From Phascolarctobacterium sp. (GTDB taxonomy: Bacteria; Bacillota; Negativicutes; Acidaminococcales; Acidaminococcaceae), in contig QAMT01000004.1 of the NCBI GenBank assembly GCA_003150755.1, positions 1 through 64,000 of the forward strand: a DNA stretch of 64,000 nt, in the 5' to 3' direction. Every line of letters begins with the position of its first letter. Positions within the stretch are counted from its first letter, which is position 1. The notes under the pieces are model-generated. The model was not told where the DNA came from. It ran no database searches and was given only the letters and a program-made list of their open reading frames with translations. The position numbers and the translations under genes were made by a program. Below are positions 17,915-26,766 of this stretch, one piece after another.

Positions 17915-19021
17915 ATGCAGCTTAACAGATATTTGCGTAATATAGACTGGTGGCTGGTGTTTGCGGTGTTTGCGCTTATCGGCATCGGGCTGATGCTGAT
18001 TGCCAGCGCTACGCATTCTTACGCTGTGGCGACGGGCAAGGCGTGGCACGTTCAGCGCCAGAGCATTTTTGTGGGCATTAACGTGCTTTTGGTAATTTTT
18101 TGCCTGCGCTTTGATTACCGCCTGTTGCAGCAGATTGCCAAGCCTTTGTACATTTTTAATTTACTTTTGCTGCTGGCGGTAATGTTTCTGGGGCACTCGC
18201 AGCTGGGCGCGCAAAGATGGATTCAGATTGGCCCGGTAACGATTCAGCCTTCGGAATTTGCCAAAGCGATAATTATTGTGTGCCTGGCGGCGTTTTTAGC
18301 CAAAAGGGCAGAGCTTTATTCTGATTTTACGGATTATTTGCCTGCCATAGCCTATGTGTTTGTGCCGTTTGTGCTGGTAATGCGCCAGCCGGACCTTGGC
18401 ACGGCGCTGGTGTTTGCGGTTATTGCGCTGGGCATGCTGATTATGAGCGGCTTTAAAATGCGCTGGCTGGGGATGCTGAGCGGCGCGTTTGTAGTGCTGC
18501 TGCCTGTCTTTTGGATGATACTGAAAGAATATCAGAAGAACCGTATCCGCGTGTTTTTAAACCCTGAGCTTGACCCCTTCGGCGCTGGCTACCATGTAAT
18601 CCAGTCTAAAATTGCCATTGGCAGCGGCCTGTTGACAGGCAAGGGTTGGTTTGCCGGTACGCAGAGCCAGCTGAACTTTTTGCCCGAAAACCATACGGAC
18701 TTTGTTTTTGCCGTCGCAGGCGAGGAGTTTGGCTTTATCGGCGTTGTTGTAATACTTTTGCTGTACGGCATCATTATCTGGCGCGGGCTGACCATTGCGC
18801 TCAATGCCGAGGACGATTTTGGCACACTGCTGGCGGTAGGCATCACTTTTATGTTTACCTTCCACATGTTTGTCAATATCGGCATGACGGCCGGCATAAT
18901 GCCGGTAACTGGCATACCGCTGCCGTTTTTAAGTTATGGCGTAAGCTCATTGACGACAAATATGTTTTTGGTGGGGTTATTGCTTAATATACGTCTGCGC
19001 AAGCAGCAGCTGCAATTTTGA
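17915..19021 (+). CDS. rodA: Peptidoglycan glycosyltransferase RodA
   Basis: 368-residue SEDS protein with about ten membrane helices. It polymerises glycan strands from lipid II and partners PBP2 encoded just upstream. Family segments include GAQRWIQIGPVTIQPSEFAK, the catalytic-loop Asp context RQPDLGTALVF, and PLPFLSYGVSS. ATG 17915 (GGAGG 4 nt upstream) fits SEDS N-termini; an ATG at 17885, overlapping mrdA, has no suitably spaced RBS. RodA rather than FtsW is chosen because of the mre context. Confidence 0.95.
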   Translation: MQLNRYLRNIDWWLVFAVFALIGIGLMLIASATHSYAVATGKAWHVQRQSIFVGINVLLVIFCLRFDYRLLQQIAKPLYIFNLLLLLAVMFLGHSQLGAQRWIQIGPVTIQPSEFAKAIIIVCLAAFLAKRAELYSDFTDYLPAIAYVFVPFVLVMRQPDLGTALVFAVIALGMLIMSGFKMRWLGMLSGAFVVLLPVFWMILKEYQKNRIRVFLNPELDPFGAGYHVIQSKIAIGSGLLTGKGWFAGTQSQLNFLPENHTDFVFAVAGEEFGFIGVVVILLLYGIIIWRGLTIALNAEDDFGTLLAVGITFMFTFHMFVNIGMTAGIMPVTGIPLPFLSYGVSSLTTNMFLVGLLLNIRLRKQQLQF

Positions 19022-19032
19022 GGAGGAAGAAC

Positions 19033-20880
19033 GTGAACAAAGACCTGACGATAGATATTTTAAGCAGCGTGGCCAAGCCTGCCCGCTATACCGGTGACGA
19101 ATTCGGCAGCATTGTAAAAACGCCGGAAGAAACCGAGGTAAGCATTGCACTGGCCTTTCCGGATGTGTACGAAATTGGCATGAGCTATCTGGGCTTTAAA
19201 ATTTTGTACCATATTGTAAATAAACAGCAGGGCCTGGCGGCAGAGCGCGTCTGCGCGCCGTGGACCGATATGGAAGCCGAAATGCGCGGGCATGATATTC
19301 CGCTGCGCAGCCTGGAAACCGGTAAAGTGCTGCACGATTTTGATTTTGTAGGCTTTACCCTGCAATATGAACTGGCATACAGCAATATTTTAAATATGCT
19401 GGATTTGGGCAAAGTGCCCGTGCTGGCAGCAGAGCGCGGCGAGGATGACCCGTTTGTGGTTGTCGGCGGGCCGTGCGTATATAACCCCGAGCCGCTGGCA
19501 GATGTGTTTGACCTTGCCATTATCGGCGAAGGCGAAGAAGTTTTGGTAGAGCTTTTAAACGCTTACCGCGATTGGAAAAAACAGGGCCGCCCCGGCGGAC
19601 GCCTTGGCTTTTTAGAACGCGCCGTAACGATTAAGGGCATTTATGTGCCCAGCTTTTATAAAGTAGAATACAACAGCGACAACACCGTTAAAGAGGTTGT
19701 GCCGGTGCATGAAGGCGCACCTGAAAGCATCGAAAAACGCGTTATTGCCGATTTGAACGATGTGGACTTTCCGACAGCGCCGGTTGTGCCGTTTGGCGAA
19801 ATTGTGCATGACCGCATAATGCTGGAAGTTTTCCGCGGCTGTACGCGCGGCTGCCGTTTTTGCCACGCCGGTATGGTTTACCGCCCTGTGCGTGAACGCC
19901 ACCCCGAAGTTTTAAAGGCACTGGCGCGCCAGCTTGTTGATAACACCGGCTACAATGAAATTTCGCTGGTATCGCTCAGCACAGCGGATTATACCTGCCT
20001 TGCGCCGATGATTCATGATATGATTGCAGAATTTAAGGACGAGCGCGTGAGCGTGTCGCTGCCGTCTTTGCGCATCGACAGTTTTTCCGTTGACCTTGCC
20101 AAAGAAGTGCAGGCAGTACGCAAAAGCGGCCTTACCTTTGCTCCGGAAGCAGGCAGCCAGCGTATGCGCGACGTTATCAACAAAGGCGTAACCGAAGAAG
20201 ATTTGATGAACGCCGTCGGCGCAGCCTTTAAATCCGGCTGGAGCACCGTAAAACTGTACTTTATGATAGGCCTGCCCGGCGAAACCGATGAGGACGTGCT
20301 GGCTATTGCCGACCTTGCTAAAAAAGTGCAGTACAAATACCGCGAAATTACCGGCAAAGGCGGCTGCAAAGTTACTGTAAGCGCCAGCAGCTTTGTGCCC
20401 AAACCGTACACGCCGTTTCAGTGGAGCGCACAGAACAGCATGGACGAGCTGCGCCGCAAGCAGTTTTTATTAAAAGATGCGCTGAAGGTTAAAAATATTA
20501 CCTTCCAGTATCACGACCCGCAAACCAGCATTATGGAAGCCGTATTTGCACGCGGCGACAGGCGCCTGGGCAAAGCGTTGTACCTGGCATGGCAGCGCGG
20601 CGCTAAATTTGACGGCTGGAGCGAACATTTCGATTATGACCGCTGGATGCAGGCACTGGCAGACTGCAGGCTTGACAAAGACTTTTATATCGCGCGTGAG
20701 CGCGGCGAAAATGAAGTATTTCCGTGGGAACATGTACAGCCTGCGGTATCGCGTGCATTTTTGCGCAACGAATATAAAAAAGCACAGCGCGGCGAGCTGA
20801 CGCACGATTGCCGCCGCGGCAGCTGCACAGGCTGCGGCGTTTGCCAGAAGCTGGGCGTACAAGTTAAAGTGGAAGGTTAA
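19033..20880 (+). CDS. B12-binding-domain radical SAM protein (TIGR03960 type)
   Basis: 615 residues. An N-terminal B12-binding-like Rossmann domain (FPDVYEIGMSYLG, VVGGPCVYNPEPLAD, IIGEGEE) is followed by a radical SAM core with the cluster motif CTRGCRFC (Cys270, Cys274, Cys277). The C-terminal cysteines in CRRGSCTGCGVC may bind a second metal centre. Members always pair with a DUF2344 protein, as here; a tRNA or rRNA modification role has been suggested for the pair but the reaction is not established. GTG 19033 has AGGAGG 6 nt upstream and lies 11 bp after rodA, so it probably belongs to the same transcript. Confidence 0.9.
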   Translation: MNKDLTIDILSSVAKPARYTGDEFGSIVKTPEETEVSIALAFPDVYEIGMSYLGFKILYHIVNKQQGLAAERVCAPWTDMEAEMRGHDIPLRSLETGKVLHDFDFVGFTLQYELAYSNILNMLDLGKVPVLAAERGEDDPFVVVGGPCVYNPEPLADVFDLAIIGEGEEVLVELLNAYRDWKKQGRPGGRLGFLERAVTIKGIYVPSFYKVEYNSDNTVKEVVPVHEGAPESIEKRVIADLNDVDFPTAPVVPFGEIVHDRIMLEVFRGCTRGCRFCHAGMVYRPVRERHPEVLKALARQLVDNTGYNEISLVSLSTADYTCLAPMIHDMIAEFKDERVSVSLPSLRIDSFSVDLAKEVQAVRKSGLTFAPEAGSQRMRDVINKGVTEEDLMNAVGAAFKSGWSTVKLYFMIGLPGETDEDVLAIADLAKKVQYKYREITGKGGCKVTVSASSFVPKPYTPFQWSAQNSMDELRRKQFLLKDALKVKNITFQYHDPQTSIMEAVFARGDRRLGKALYLAWQRGAKFDGWSEHFDYDRWMQALADCRLDKDFYIARERGENEVFPWEHVQPAVSRAFLRNEYKKAQRGELTHDCRRGSCTGCGVCQKLGVQVKVEG

Positions 20881-20884
20881 CAAC

Positions 20885-21592
20885 ATGAAGCTGAGATTAA
20901 AAATAACTAAAGATAAAAGCATAAGGTTTATATCCCACCTGGAATACCTGCGTACCATCGAGCGCGCTATCCGCAGGGCCAAGCTGCCTGCCGCATACAG
21001 CGAAGGCTTTAACCCGCACTTAAAATTTTCGCTGGCATCTGCCCTGGGCGTAGGCGTTGTAAGCTACGCCGAATTTTGCGAAATTGAACTGGCAGAACCA
21101 ATGACACCGGAAGAAGCAGTGGCAAAAATGCAAAAAGCGCTGCCCCGCGGTATCCGCATTTTGGCGGCGGACGTAACAGCGACTAACGCCCCCGCGCTGA
21201 TGTCGGAAGCTGGCGGCGCAGATTACCGCGTAACCCTGCCGTATGATAAACCGGTGGGCGAAGCGGTTAACTCCTACAACGCAGCGCCAAGCATTATTTA
21301 TGCCAAAGCGGCGCCTAAAGCAAAAACCAAAGTCAAAGAAATTGACGTTAAATTTTTTATACCTCATATCGAGACGCAGCAAAACGGCGGCGAACTTGTA
21401 TTAACCTTCAGCTGCCGCATAACGCCTAACGGCAGCATGAAAGCCGTTGATTTAATCAACACCTTAAACCAGCAGTATAACCTTGGCCTGCCTGTCGAAA
21501 AGGCCGACATAGAACGGCTTGACCTTTATAAATACGACCTTCGCGGCAACAGGCTGCCCATGCTCGGCAAAGACATGGTTGTGGTAAAATAA
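20885..21592 (+). CDS. DUF2344 / TIGR03936 radical SAM-associated protein
   Basis: 235 residues, starting 4 bp after the radical SAM gene. The N-terminus RFISHLEYLRTIERAIRRAKLP and the motif SEGFNPHLKFSLASALGVG are the hallmarks of the family, which occurs as a partner of, or fused to, the TIGR03960 radical SAM enzyme. No catalytic motif is obvious. In many Firmicutes RNase G and ribosomal protein L21 genes follow; they do not here. Confidence 0.9.
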   Translation: MKLRLKITKDKSIRFISHLEYLRTIERAIRRAKLPAAYSEGFNPHLKFSLASALGVGVVSYAEFCEIELAEPMTPEEAVAKMQKALPRGIRILAADVTATNAPALMSEAGGADYRVTLPYDKPVGEAVNSYNAAPSIIYAKAAPKAKTKVKEIDVKFFIPHIETQQNGGELVLTFSCRITPNGSMKAVDLINTLNQQYNLGLPVEKADIERLDLYKYDLRGNRLPMLGKDMVVVK

Positions 21593-21637
21593 ATTTATAA
21601 TCATCGCGCTGACTTTATGGAGAATGGAGGGTTAAGT

Positions 21638-22282
21638 ATGGACAAATCAGTTTTATGGAAAATCTCTTACGGTATGTATGCTTTAACGGTAATGGACGGC
21701 GCAAGGCCAACCGGCTGCATTATCAACACCGCAGTGCAGGTAACAAGCCAAAATCCTACTATTGCCATCAGCGTCAATAAGGATAACTACACCTATACCG
21801 TGCTTGAAAAAGCAGGCAAATTTGCTTTAACAATCCTGTCAGAGTTTACTCCGCAAAATGTAATTGCCCGGCTTGGCTTCTGTTCCGGACGCGATACCGA
21901 TAAATTTACAGACTGCGGTTTTAACTGGCAAATGAAAAACAACCTGCCGGTGATAACCGATAAAACTTGCGGCTATATTACCGCCGAGGTGCTTGGCAAA
22001 TACGAAATGGAAACACATTTTGTAATTTTGGCGCGCGTAACCGACGCCGAAGTGCTGGGCGATTGCATGCCGATGACTTATAAATACTATCACGATGTAA
22101 TAAAAGGCAAAGCGCCTAAAAACGCGCCGACCTATCAGGAAGAAACGGTTGAAACCACCGGCGAAAAATGGGTTTGCAGCGTTTGCGGCTACATTTACGA
22201 AGGCGACCTTACCAAAGAGCCTGACGACTTTACCTGCCCAATCTGCCACCAGCCTAAAAGCTGTTTTAAAAAGGTTGAGTAG
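21638..22282 (+). CDS. Flavin reductase-like/rubredoxin fusion protein
   Basis: 214 residues. Residues 1-150 form an FMN-binding split-barrel flavin reductase domain (GARPTGCIINTAVQVTS, NPTIAISVNKDN). Residues about 172-212 form a rubredoxin domain with two CxxC iron-binding knuckles, CSVCGYIYEG and CPICHQPK. The layout matches high-molecular-weight rubredoxin (Hrb) of Moorella, which passes electrons from NAD(P)H to a flavodiiron protein that reduces O2 or NO. ATG 21638 with GGAGG 8 nt upstream is preferred over ATG 21617. No flavodiiron gene is in the window, so the partner is unknown. A terminator follows. Confidence 0.9.
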   Translation: MDKSVLWKISYGMYALTVMDGARPTGCIINTAVQVTSQNPTIAISVNKDNYTYTVLEKAGKFALTILSEFTPQNVIARLGFCSGRDTDKFTDCGFNWQMKNNLPVITDKTCGYITAEVLGKYEMETHFVILARVTDAEVLGDCMPMTYKYYHDVIKGKAPKNAPTYQEETVETTGEKWVCSVCGYIYEGDLTKEPDDFTCPICHQPKSCFKKVE

Positions 22283-22334
22283 GAGAAGTAAAAATTTTAT
22301 ATTAAGTAAAAATAAAATAATATGTTATTAATTT

Positions 22335-22373
22335 AAAGCATTAGGATTATAATAGTTTTCCTAATGCTTTTTG
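22335..22373 (+). terminator. Rho-independent terminator before the restriction island
   Basis: AGCATTAGGA/TCCTAATGCT stem with an 11-nt loop followed by TTTTT. Possibly works in both directions because of the AAA on the left. Confidence 0.85.
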
Positions 22374-22434
22374 CTATTTAAAAGTTTTACAAAATTTGAT
22401 AAGATATAGATAGAATATTTTTTGGAGGTATATT

Positions 22435-23937
22435 ATGCCGAAAGTTAATACCAGTGATATAGGTTTTGAAAAAAAAATTTGGGATGCTGCTTGCGTATTA
22501 CGTGGTAATATTGACGCTTCTGAATATAAATCCGTAGTTTTAGGTTTAATTTTTTTGAAATATATTTCAGACAGATTTGAAGAAAAATATAAAAAGTTAG
22601 TTGAAGAAGGCGAAGGATTTGAAGAAGATATTGATGAATATACTTCTGAAAATATTTTCTTTGTGCCTGCTGATGCACGTTGGGATAAAATAGCTGCTGC
22701 TGCCCATACTGAAGAAATTGGCGTTGTTATAGATAATGCCATGAAAAGTATAGAAAAAGCGAATAAACGATTAAAAGATATTTTGCCTAAAAACTTTGCC
22801 AGACCAGAACTTGATAAAAGGCGTTTAGGAAATGTTGTAGATTTATTTACCAATATCAAAATGTCTGAGCATGGTAACGAAAAAGATATACTTGGACGTA
22901 CCTATGAATACTGTCTTGCTAAATTTGCAGAACAAGAAGGTAAATTAGCCGGAGAATTTTATACTCCTTCTTGTGTCGTAAGAACGCTGGTTGAAATATT
23001 GCAGCCATTTAATGGGCGCGTTTATGACCCTTGCTGTGGTTCTGGTGGTATGTTTGTACAATCCGCTAAATTTATAGAAAACCATGGCGGTAATATAAAT
23101 AATATATCTGTTTTTGGGCAAGATTCCAACCCTACAACGTGGAAAATGGCACAAATGAATTTGGCTATACGCGGTATTGAAGCTAATTTAGGTGAATTTA
23201 ATGCAGATACATTTTTTAAAGATTGCCATAAAACTTTAAAAGCTGATTATATTTTAGCTAATCCGCCTTTTAATCTTTCTGACTGGGGAGCAGATAAATT
23301 AAAAGATGATCAACGCTGGGTATATGGAATACCACCTGCTGGCAATGCTAACTTTGCATGGTTGCAGCATATGATTTGGCATTTAGCTCCCAATGGACGC
23401 ATTGGCATGGTATTGGCAAACGGTTCGCTTTCTTCACAATCAGGTGGTGAAGGCGAAATTCGTAAAAATATTATCGAAGATGATTTGATTGATTGTATTA
23501 TAGCAATGCCGACACAGCTTTTTTATACAACTCAAATTCCAGTTTCGTTGTGGTTCTTATCTAAAAATAAAAAACAGAAACAAAAAACTTTATTTATAGA
23601 TGCTCGTAAAATGGGGACAATGGTTACACGTAAATTACGTGAACTTAGTGAAGAAGAAATAAAAAAACTTGCTGATACTTATAATCATTATGAAAATGGT
23701 ACTTTAGAAAATAAAAAAGGTTTTTGTGCTGTTGTTACTACAGAAGATATTGCTAAACAGGATTACATTCTTACCCCCGGGCGCTATGTAGGTATTGAAG
23801 AACAAGAAGATGATGGGGAACCATTTGATGAAAAAATGAAACGATTAACTTCGGAATTATCAGATTTATTTAAAGAATCTCATAAATTGGAAGAAGAAAT
23901 AAGAAAAAATTTAGAGGCAATAGGATATGAAATATGA
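22435..23937 (+). CDS. hsdM: Type I restriction-modification DNA methyltransferase HsdM
   Basis: 500 residues. N6-adenine methyltransferase of a type I system. SAM-binding motif DPCCGSGG lies at about residues 198-205 and catalytic motif NPPF at 276-279, with the N-terminal helical HsdM domain before them. It forms the M2S methylase with HsdS and the R2M2S nuclease with HsdR. GGAGG precedes the ATG. It overlaps hsdS by 11 bp. Base composition drops sharply to AT-rich from here to 31132, unlike either flank, which suggests horizontal acquisition. Confidence 0.97.
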   Translation: MPKVNTSDIGFEKKIWDAACVLRGNIDASEYKSVVLGLIFLKYISDRFEEKYKKLVEEGEGFEEDIDEYTSENIFFVPADARWDKIAAAAHTEEIGVVIDNAMKSIEKANKRLKDILPKNFARPELDKRRLGNVVDLFTNIKMSEHGNEKDILGRTYEYCLAKFAEQEGKLAGEFYTPSCVVRTLVEILQPFNGRVYDPCCGSGGMFVQSAKFIENHGGNINNISVFGQDSNPTTWKMAQMNLAIRGIEANLGEFNADTFFKDCHKTLKADYILANPPFNLSDWGADKLKDDQRWVYGIPPAGNANFAWLQHMIWHLAPNGRIGMVLANGSLSSQSGGEGEIRKNIIEDDLIDCIIAMPTQLFYTTQIPVSLWFLSKNKKQKQKTLFIDARKMGTMVTRKLRELSEEEIKKLADTYNHYENGTLENKKGFCAVVTTEDIAKQDYILTPGRYVGIEEQEDDGEPFDEKMKRLTSELSDLFKESHKLEEEIRKNLEAIGYEI

Positions 23938-25108
23938 ATGGAAATCAATTTTAGCAAAAGATTTTATTGAATTTAATCCTAAATTAAATTTAAAAAAAGG
24001 TCAAATTGCTAAGAAAGTTTCAATGGAAAATGTGAAAGCGCATTCAAAGTATATTAAAGAATTTAGTAATATGGAATATACTGGAGGTAGTAAGTTCCAG
24101 AATGAAGATACAATTATGGCAAGAATTACTCCGTGTTTAGAAAATGGTAAAACAGCTTATATTGATTTTTTAAACGAAAATGAAATTGGATTTGGATCGA
24201 CTGAATTTATTGTTTTAAGAGCTAGAAAAGGAATAAGTAATTCGCAGTTTATTTATTATTTATCAATAAGTCCAGAATTTAGAAAAATAGCAATAAATTC
24301 TATGGTAGGTTCTTCTGGCAGACAAAGAGTACAACAAGGTGTGTTAAATGAGATTGAGTTAGTTGTACCTAATATAGAAAATCAAAAAAGAATTGCATAT
24401 ATTTTAAATGCAATTGATGAAAAAATTAGAATTAATAATTTAATAAACGATAATTTACTTGAACAAACTATAGAATTTTACTCTATGCTAACTGAAAACA
24501 AAAATAAAAACGGTTACATTGGTGATTACTGTACTATTAAATCTGGATTTGCATTTAAAAGTAAATGGTGGCAAAACACTGGTATACCAGTAGTAAAAAT
24601 TGCTTCAATAAAACAAGATTATCTTGACTTATCAAATTGTTCTTTTGTTTCAGAGGATAAAAAGCTATTAGCTAAAGACTTTAATGTAAAAGGTGGAGAT
24701 CTTTTAATAGCAATGACTGGCGCAACTATAGGAAAATTTTCTATTGTTCCAAAAACCACTAAAGTACTTTTAGTTAATCAGCGTGTAGGTAAATTTTTCC
24801 TTGGAGATAATCCTGTAAATAGACTTCCATACATATATTGCACGCTTAAACAACAAGATGTTATTTCAGAAATTATTAATCGTGGACAAGGCAGTGCCCA
24901 ATCCAATATCAGTCCATCAGATATAATGAGTACTCCTTGTGTAATTTTACAAGCAGATGCAATCGAAAAGTTTAATAAAAATTTTTCTCCGGTATTCGAA
25001 ATAATAATTAATAATTTGAGCGAAAATATTAAATTAAAAAAAGTAATAGATTTATTAATACCAAAGTTAATGTCTGGTAAAATTGATGTTTCTAATATCA
25101 ATATTTAA
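23927..25108 (+). CDS. hsdS: Type I specificity subunit HsdS (expressed, ON configuration)
   Basis: 393 residues with the usual two target-recognition domains and two conserved helical regions. The central conserved region IDEKIRINNLINDNL ends at about residue 177, and the second one ends with LIPKLMSGKIDVSNI. Each recognition domain reads one half of the bipartite DNA target. A 13-bp recombination site (24445-24457) sits exactly in the central INDNL codons, and its inverted copy (25114-25126) lies just beyond the stop. The 3' half is therefore a cassette that can be flipped or exchanged. If A and B recombine, the 5' half would read L-V-A-stop. Confidence 0.95.
   Translation: MKYEWKSILAKDFIEFNPKLNLKKGQIAKKVSMENVKAHSKYIKEFSNMEYTGGSKFQNEDTIMARITPCLENGKTAYIDFLNENEIGFGSTEFIVLRARKGISNSQFIYYLSISPEFRKIAINSMVGSSGRQRVQQGVLNEIELVVPNIENQKRIAYILNAIDEKIRINNLINDNLLEQTIEFYSMLTENKNKNGYIGDYCTIKSGFAFKSKWWQNTGIPVVKIASIKQDYLDLSNCSFVSEDKKLLAKDFNVKGGDLLIAMTGATIGKFSIVPKTTKVLLVNQRVGKFFLGDNPVNRLPYIYCTLKQQDVISEIINRGQGSAQSNISPSDIMSTPCVILQADAIEKFNKNFSPVFEIIINNLSENIKLKKVIDLLIPKLMSGKIDVSNINI
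24445..24457 (+). repeat. hsdS recombination site A (13 bp, forward)
   Basis: AAACGATAATTTA inside the central conserved region of the intact hsdS, read in the frame a-AAC-GAT-AAT-TTA (N-D-N-L). Identical to sites B, C and D. Confidence 0.85.
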
Positions 25109-25113
25109 GCTAC

Positions 25114-25126
25114 TAAATTATCGTTT
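25114..25126 (-). repeat. hsdS recombination site B (13 bp, inverted)
   Basis: TAAATTATCGTTT, the exact reverse complement of site A, 5 bp after the hsdS stop. With A it brackets the 3' half of hsdS. It shares two further bases (AC on its left) with the reverse complement of site C. Confidence 0.85.
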
Positions 25127-25225
25127 GTAAAATAAAAGTTATTTACTCCTATCAACGGCAGGAGATAATATTAAGAACTGCCGTTGCATTCGTTCTTTTT
25201 AATTTTTATATTAAGGAGAATGAAA

Positions 25226-26218
25226 ATGAAACAAAATTTTATTAATGATGTAGTACAAAATATGCTGCCATTTTTAAATAATTCACAAATGGCACAACTA
25301 GTAAAAGTATTAGAATTTGTTTGTAATAATGTGGAAATAACAGAAAAAAATATTGCTGAGAAATCGCAGCAAATTTCTGATTATAAACTTATTCAAAATT
25401 TTTTAGCTTCTAAACGTGTAGAGGGTTGTTCTGAAAAATCTTTGAAATACTATCAGGCAACAATATTAAAAATGCTTGAAGGTATTAACAAAAAAATTGA
25501 CAGAATTACTACAGATGATTTAAGAAATTATCTAACAGTATATCAGCAAAAGAAAAATTCCAGCAAAATTACAATAGATAATATCAGACGCATTTTATCA
25601 AGCTTTTTTTCATGGCTTGAAGATGAAGATTATATTTTAAAAAGTCCTGTTAGAAGAATACATAAAGTAAAATCAGCAACTATAATAAAAGAAACGTATA
25701 CAGATGAATCTTTAGAATTAATGCGTGATAGTTGCACTAATTTAAGGGATTTAGCATTGATTGATATGCTTGCTTCAACTGGTATGCGTGTTGGAGAATT
25801 GGTGCTTTTAAATATTGAAGATATTAATTTCACAGAGCGTGAATGTGTTGTTTTCGGCAAAGGTAGCAAAGAAAGAATTGTTTATTTTGATGCCAGAACA
25901 AAAATACATTTAAAAAACTATCTTAATAGCCGTACCGATAATAATAATGCCCTGTTTGTTTCTTTAAAATCACCATATAAAAGATTAAATATAGGCGGGA
26001 TTGAAGTACGTTTACGTGAAATGGGAAAAAGGCTTAATATAACACGTGTACACCCTCATAAATTCAGAAGAACACTTGCAACAATGGCTATTGATAAAGG
26101 GATGCCGATAGAACAGCTACAAAGGCTGTTAGGGCATCAAAGAATTGATACAACATTACAGTATGCGATGGTTAAGCAAAGTAATGTAAAATTAGCACAT
26201 AAAAAATATATTGGATAG
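25226..26218 (+). CDS. Tyrosine recombinase, probable hsdS invertase
   Basis: 330 residues. A SAM-like core-binding domain (about 60-150) is followed by a catalytic domain with all expected residues: Arg188 (TGMRVGELVLL), His278 and Arg281 (HPHKFRRT), His304 (LLGHQRIDTT) and the nucleophile Tyr313. Close in type to Xer/integrase proteins that sit beside phase-variable hsdS genes. I chose ATG 25226, with AAGGAG 7 nt upstream, over ATG 25220. Located between the intact and the split hsdS loci and flanked by four copies of a 13-bp inverted site, it most likely catalyses their recombination; that role is inferred. Confidence 0.9.
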   Translation: MKQNFINDVVQNMLPFLNNSQMAQLVKVLEFVCNNVEITEKNIAEKSQQISDYKLIQNFLASKRVEGCSEKSLKYYQATILKMLEGINKKIDRITTDDLRNYLTVYQQKKNSSKITIDNIRRILSSFFSWLEDEDYILKSPVRRIHKVKSATIIKETYTDESLELMRDSCTNLRDLALIDMLASTGMRVGELVLLNIEDINFTERECVVFGKGSKERIVYFDARTKIHLKNYLNSRTDNNNALFVSLKSPYKRLNIGGIEVRLREMGKRLNITRVHPHKFRRTLATMAIDKGMPIEQLQRLLGHQRIDTTLQYAMVKQSNVKLAHKKYIG

Positions 26219-26229
26219 GGTTGGTTGAG

Positions 26230-26766
26230 ATGAAATATTTGAAAGAATTGACAGTTGATGGTGCTGGACATTATGGTATTTCAGCACCTGCTGTAAAAAA
26301 AGAAAAAAATCTTTATACATATTTAAGAATTACAGATATAAATGACAATGGAACATTAAATAAAAATAAATTAATGGGTGTAGACTCGCCAAATGCTTTT
26401 AAATATATTTTAAAACCTAATGATATTGTATTTGCACGTACTGGGGCAAGTACAGGTAGAAATTATTTTTATGATATTAGGGATGGAGAATTAGTTTATG
26501 CTGGATTTTTAATTAAATTTTCTATAGATTCTAAAAAAGTTAATCCTTTATTTATAAAATATTATTGTCAATCAAAATTATATTGGAATTGGATAAATAC
26601 ATATAATAATGGTAGTACACGTGGAAATATTAATGCACAAACATTGGGAGATATGGAAATAGATTTACCGTCTAGAGAACAGCAAGATTTTTTAGTAAAA
26701 GTACTTTATTCAATTGATGAAAAAATTCGAGTCAATCAAATAATAAACGATAATTTAGTGGTTTAG
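26230..26766 (+). CDS. hsdS: HsdS 5' half (truncated, OFF configuration)
   Basis: 178 residues: one complete target-recognition domain plus the central conserved region IDEKIRVNQIINDNL, ending NDNLVV-stop just past recombination site C. The recognition domain differs from both domains of the intact hsdS. It is not a decayed gene: the frame is open, and inversion between sites C and D would join it in frame to the 3' half on the opposite strand, giving a 400-residue HsdS. Half-length HsdS proteins can dimerise in other systems, so the truncated product might itself be functional. ATG 26230 is chosen over TTG 26221; the RBS is weak. Confidence 0.85.
   Translation: MKYLKELTVDGAGHYGISAPAVKKEKNLYTYLRITDINDNGTLNKNKLMGVDSPNAFKYILKPNDIVFARTGASTGRNYFYDIRDGELVYAGFLIKFSIDSKKVNPLFIKYYCQSKLYWNWINTYNNGSTRGNINAQTLGDMEIDLPSREQQDFLVKVLYSIDEKIRVNQIINDNLVV
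26745..26757 (+). repeat. hsdS recombination site C (13 bp, forward)
   Basis: AAACGATAATTTA in the same codon phase as site A, at the 3' end of the second hsdS 5' half. The bases on its left (TAAT) are also shared with site A. Confidence 0.85.
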
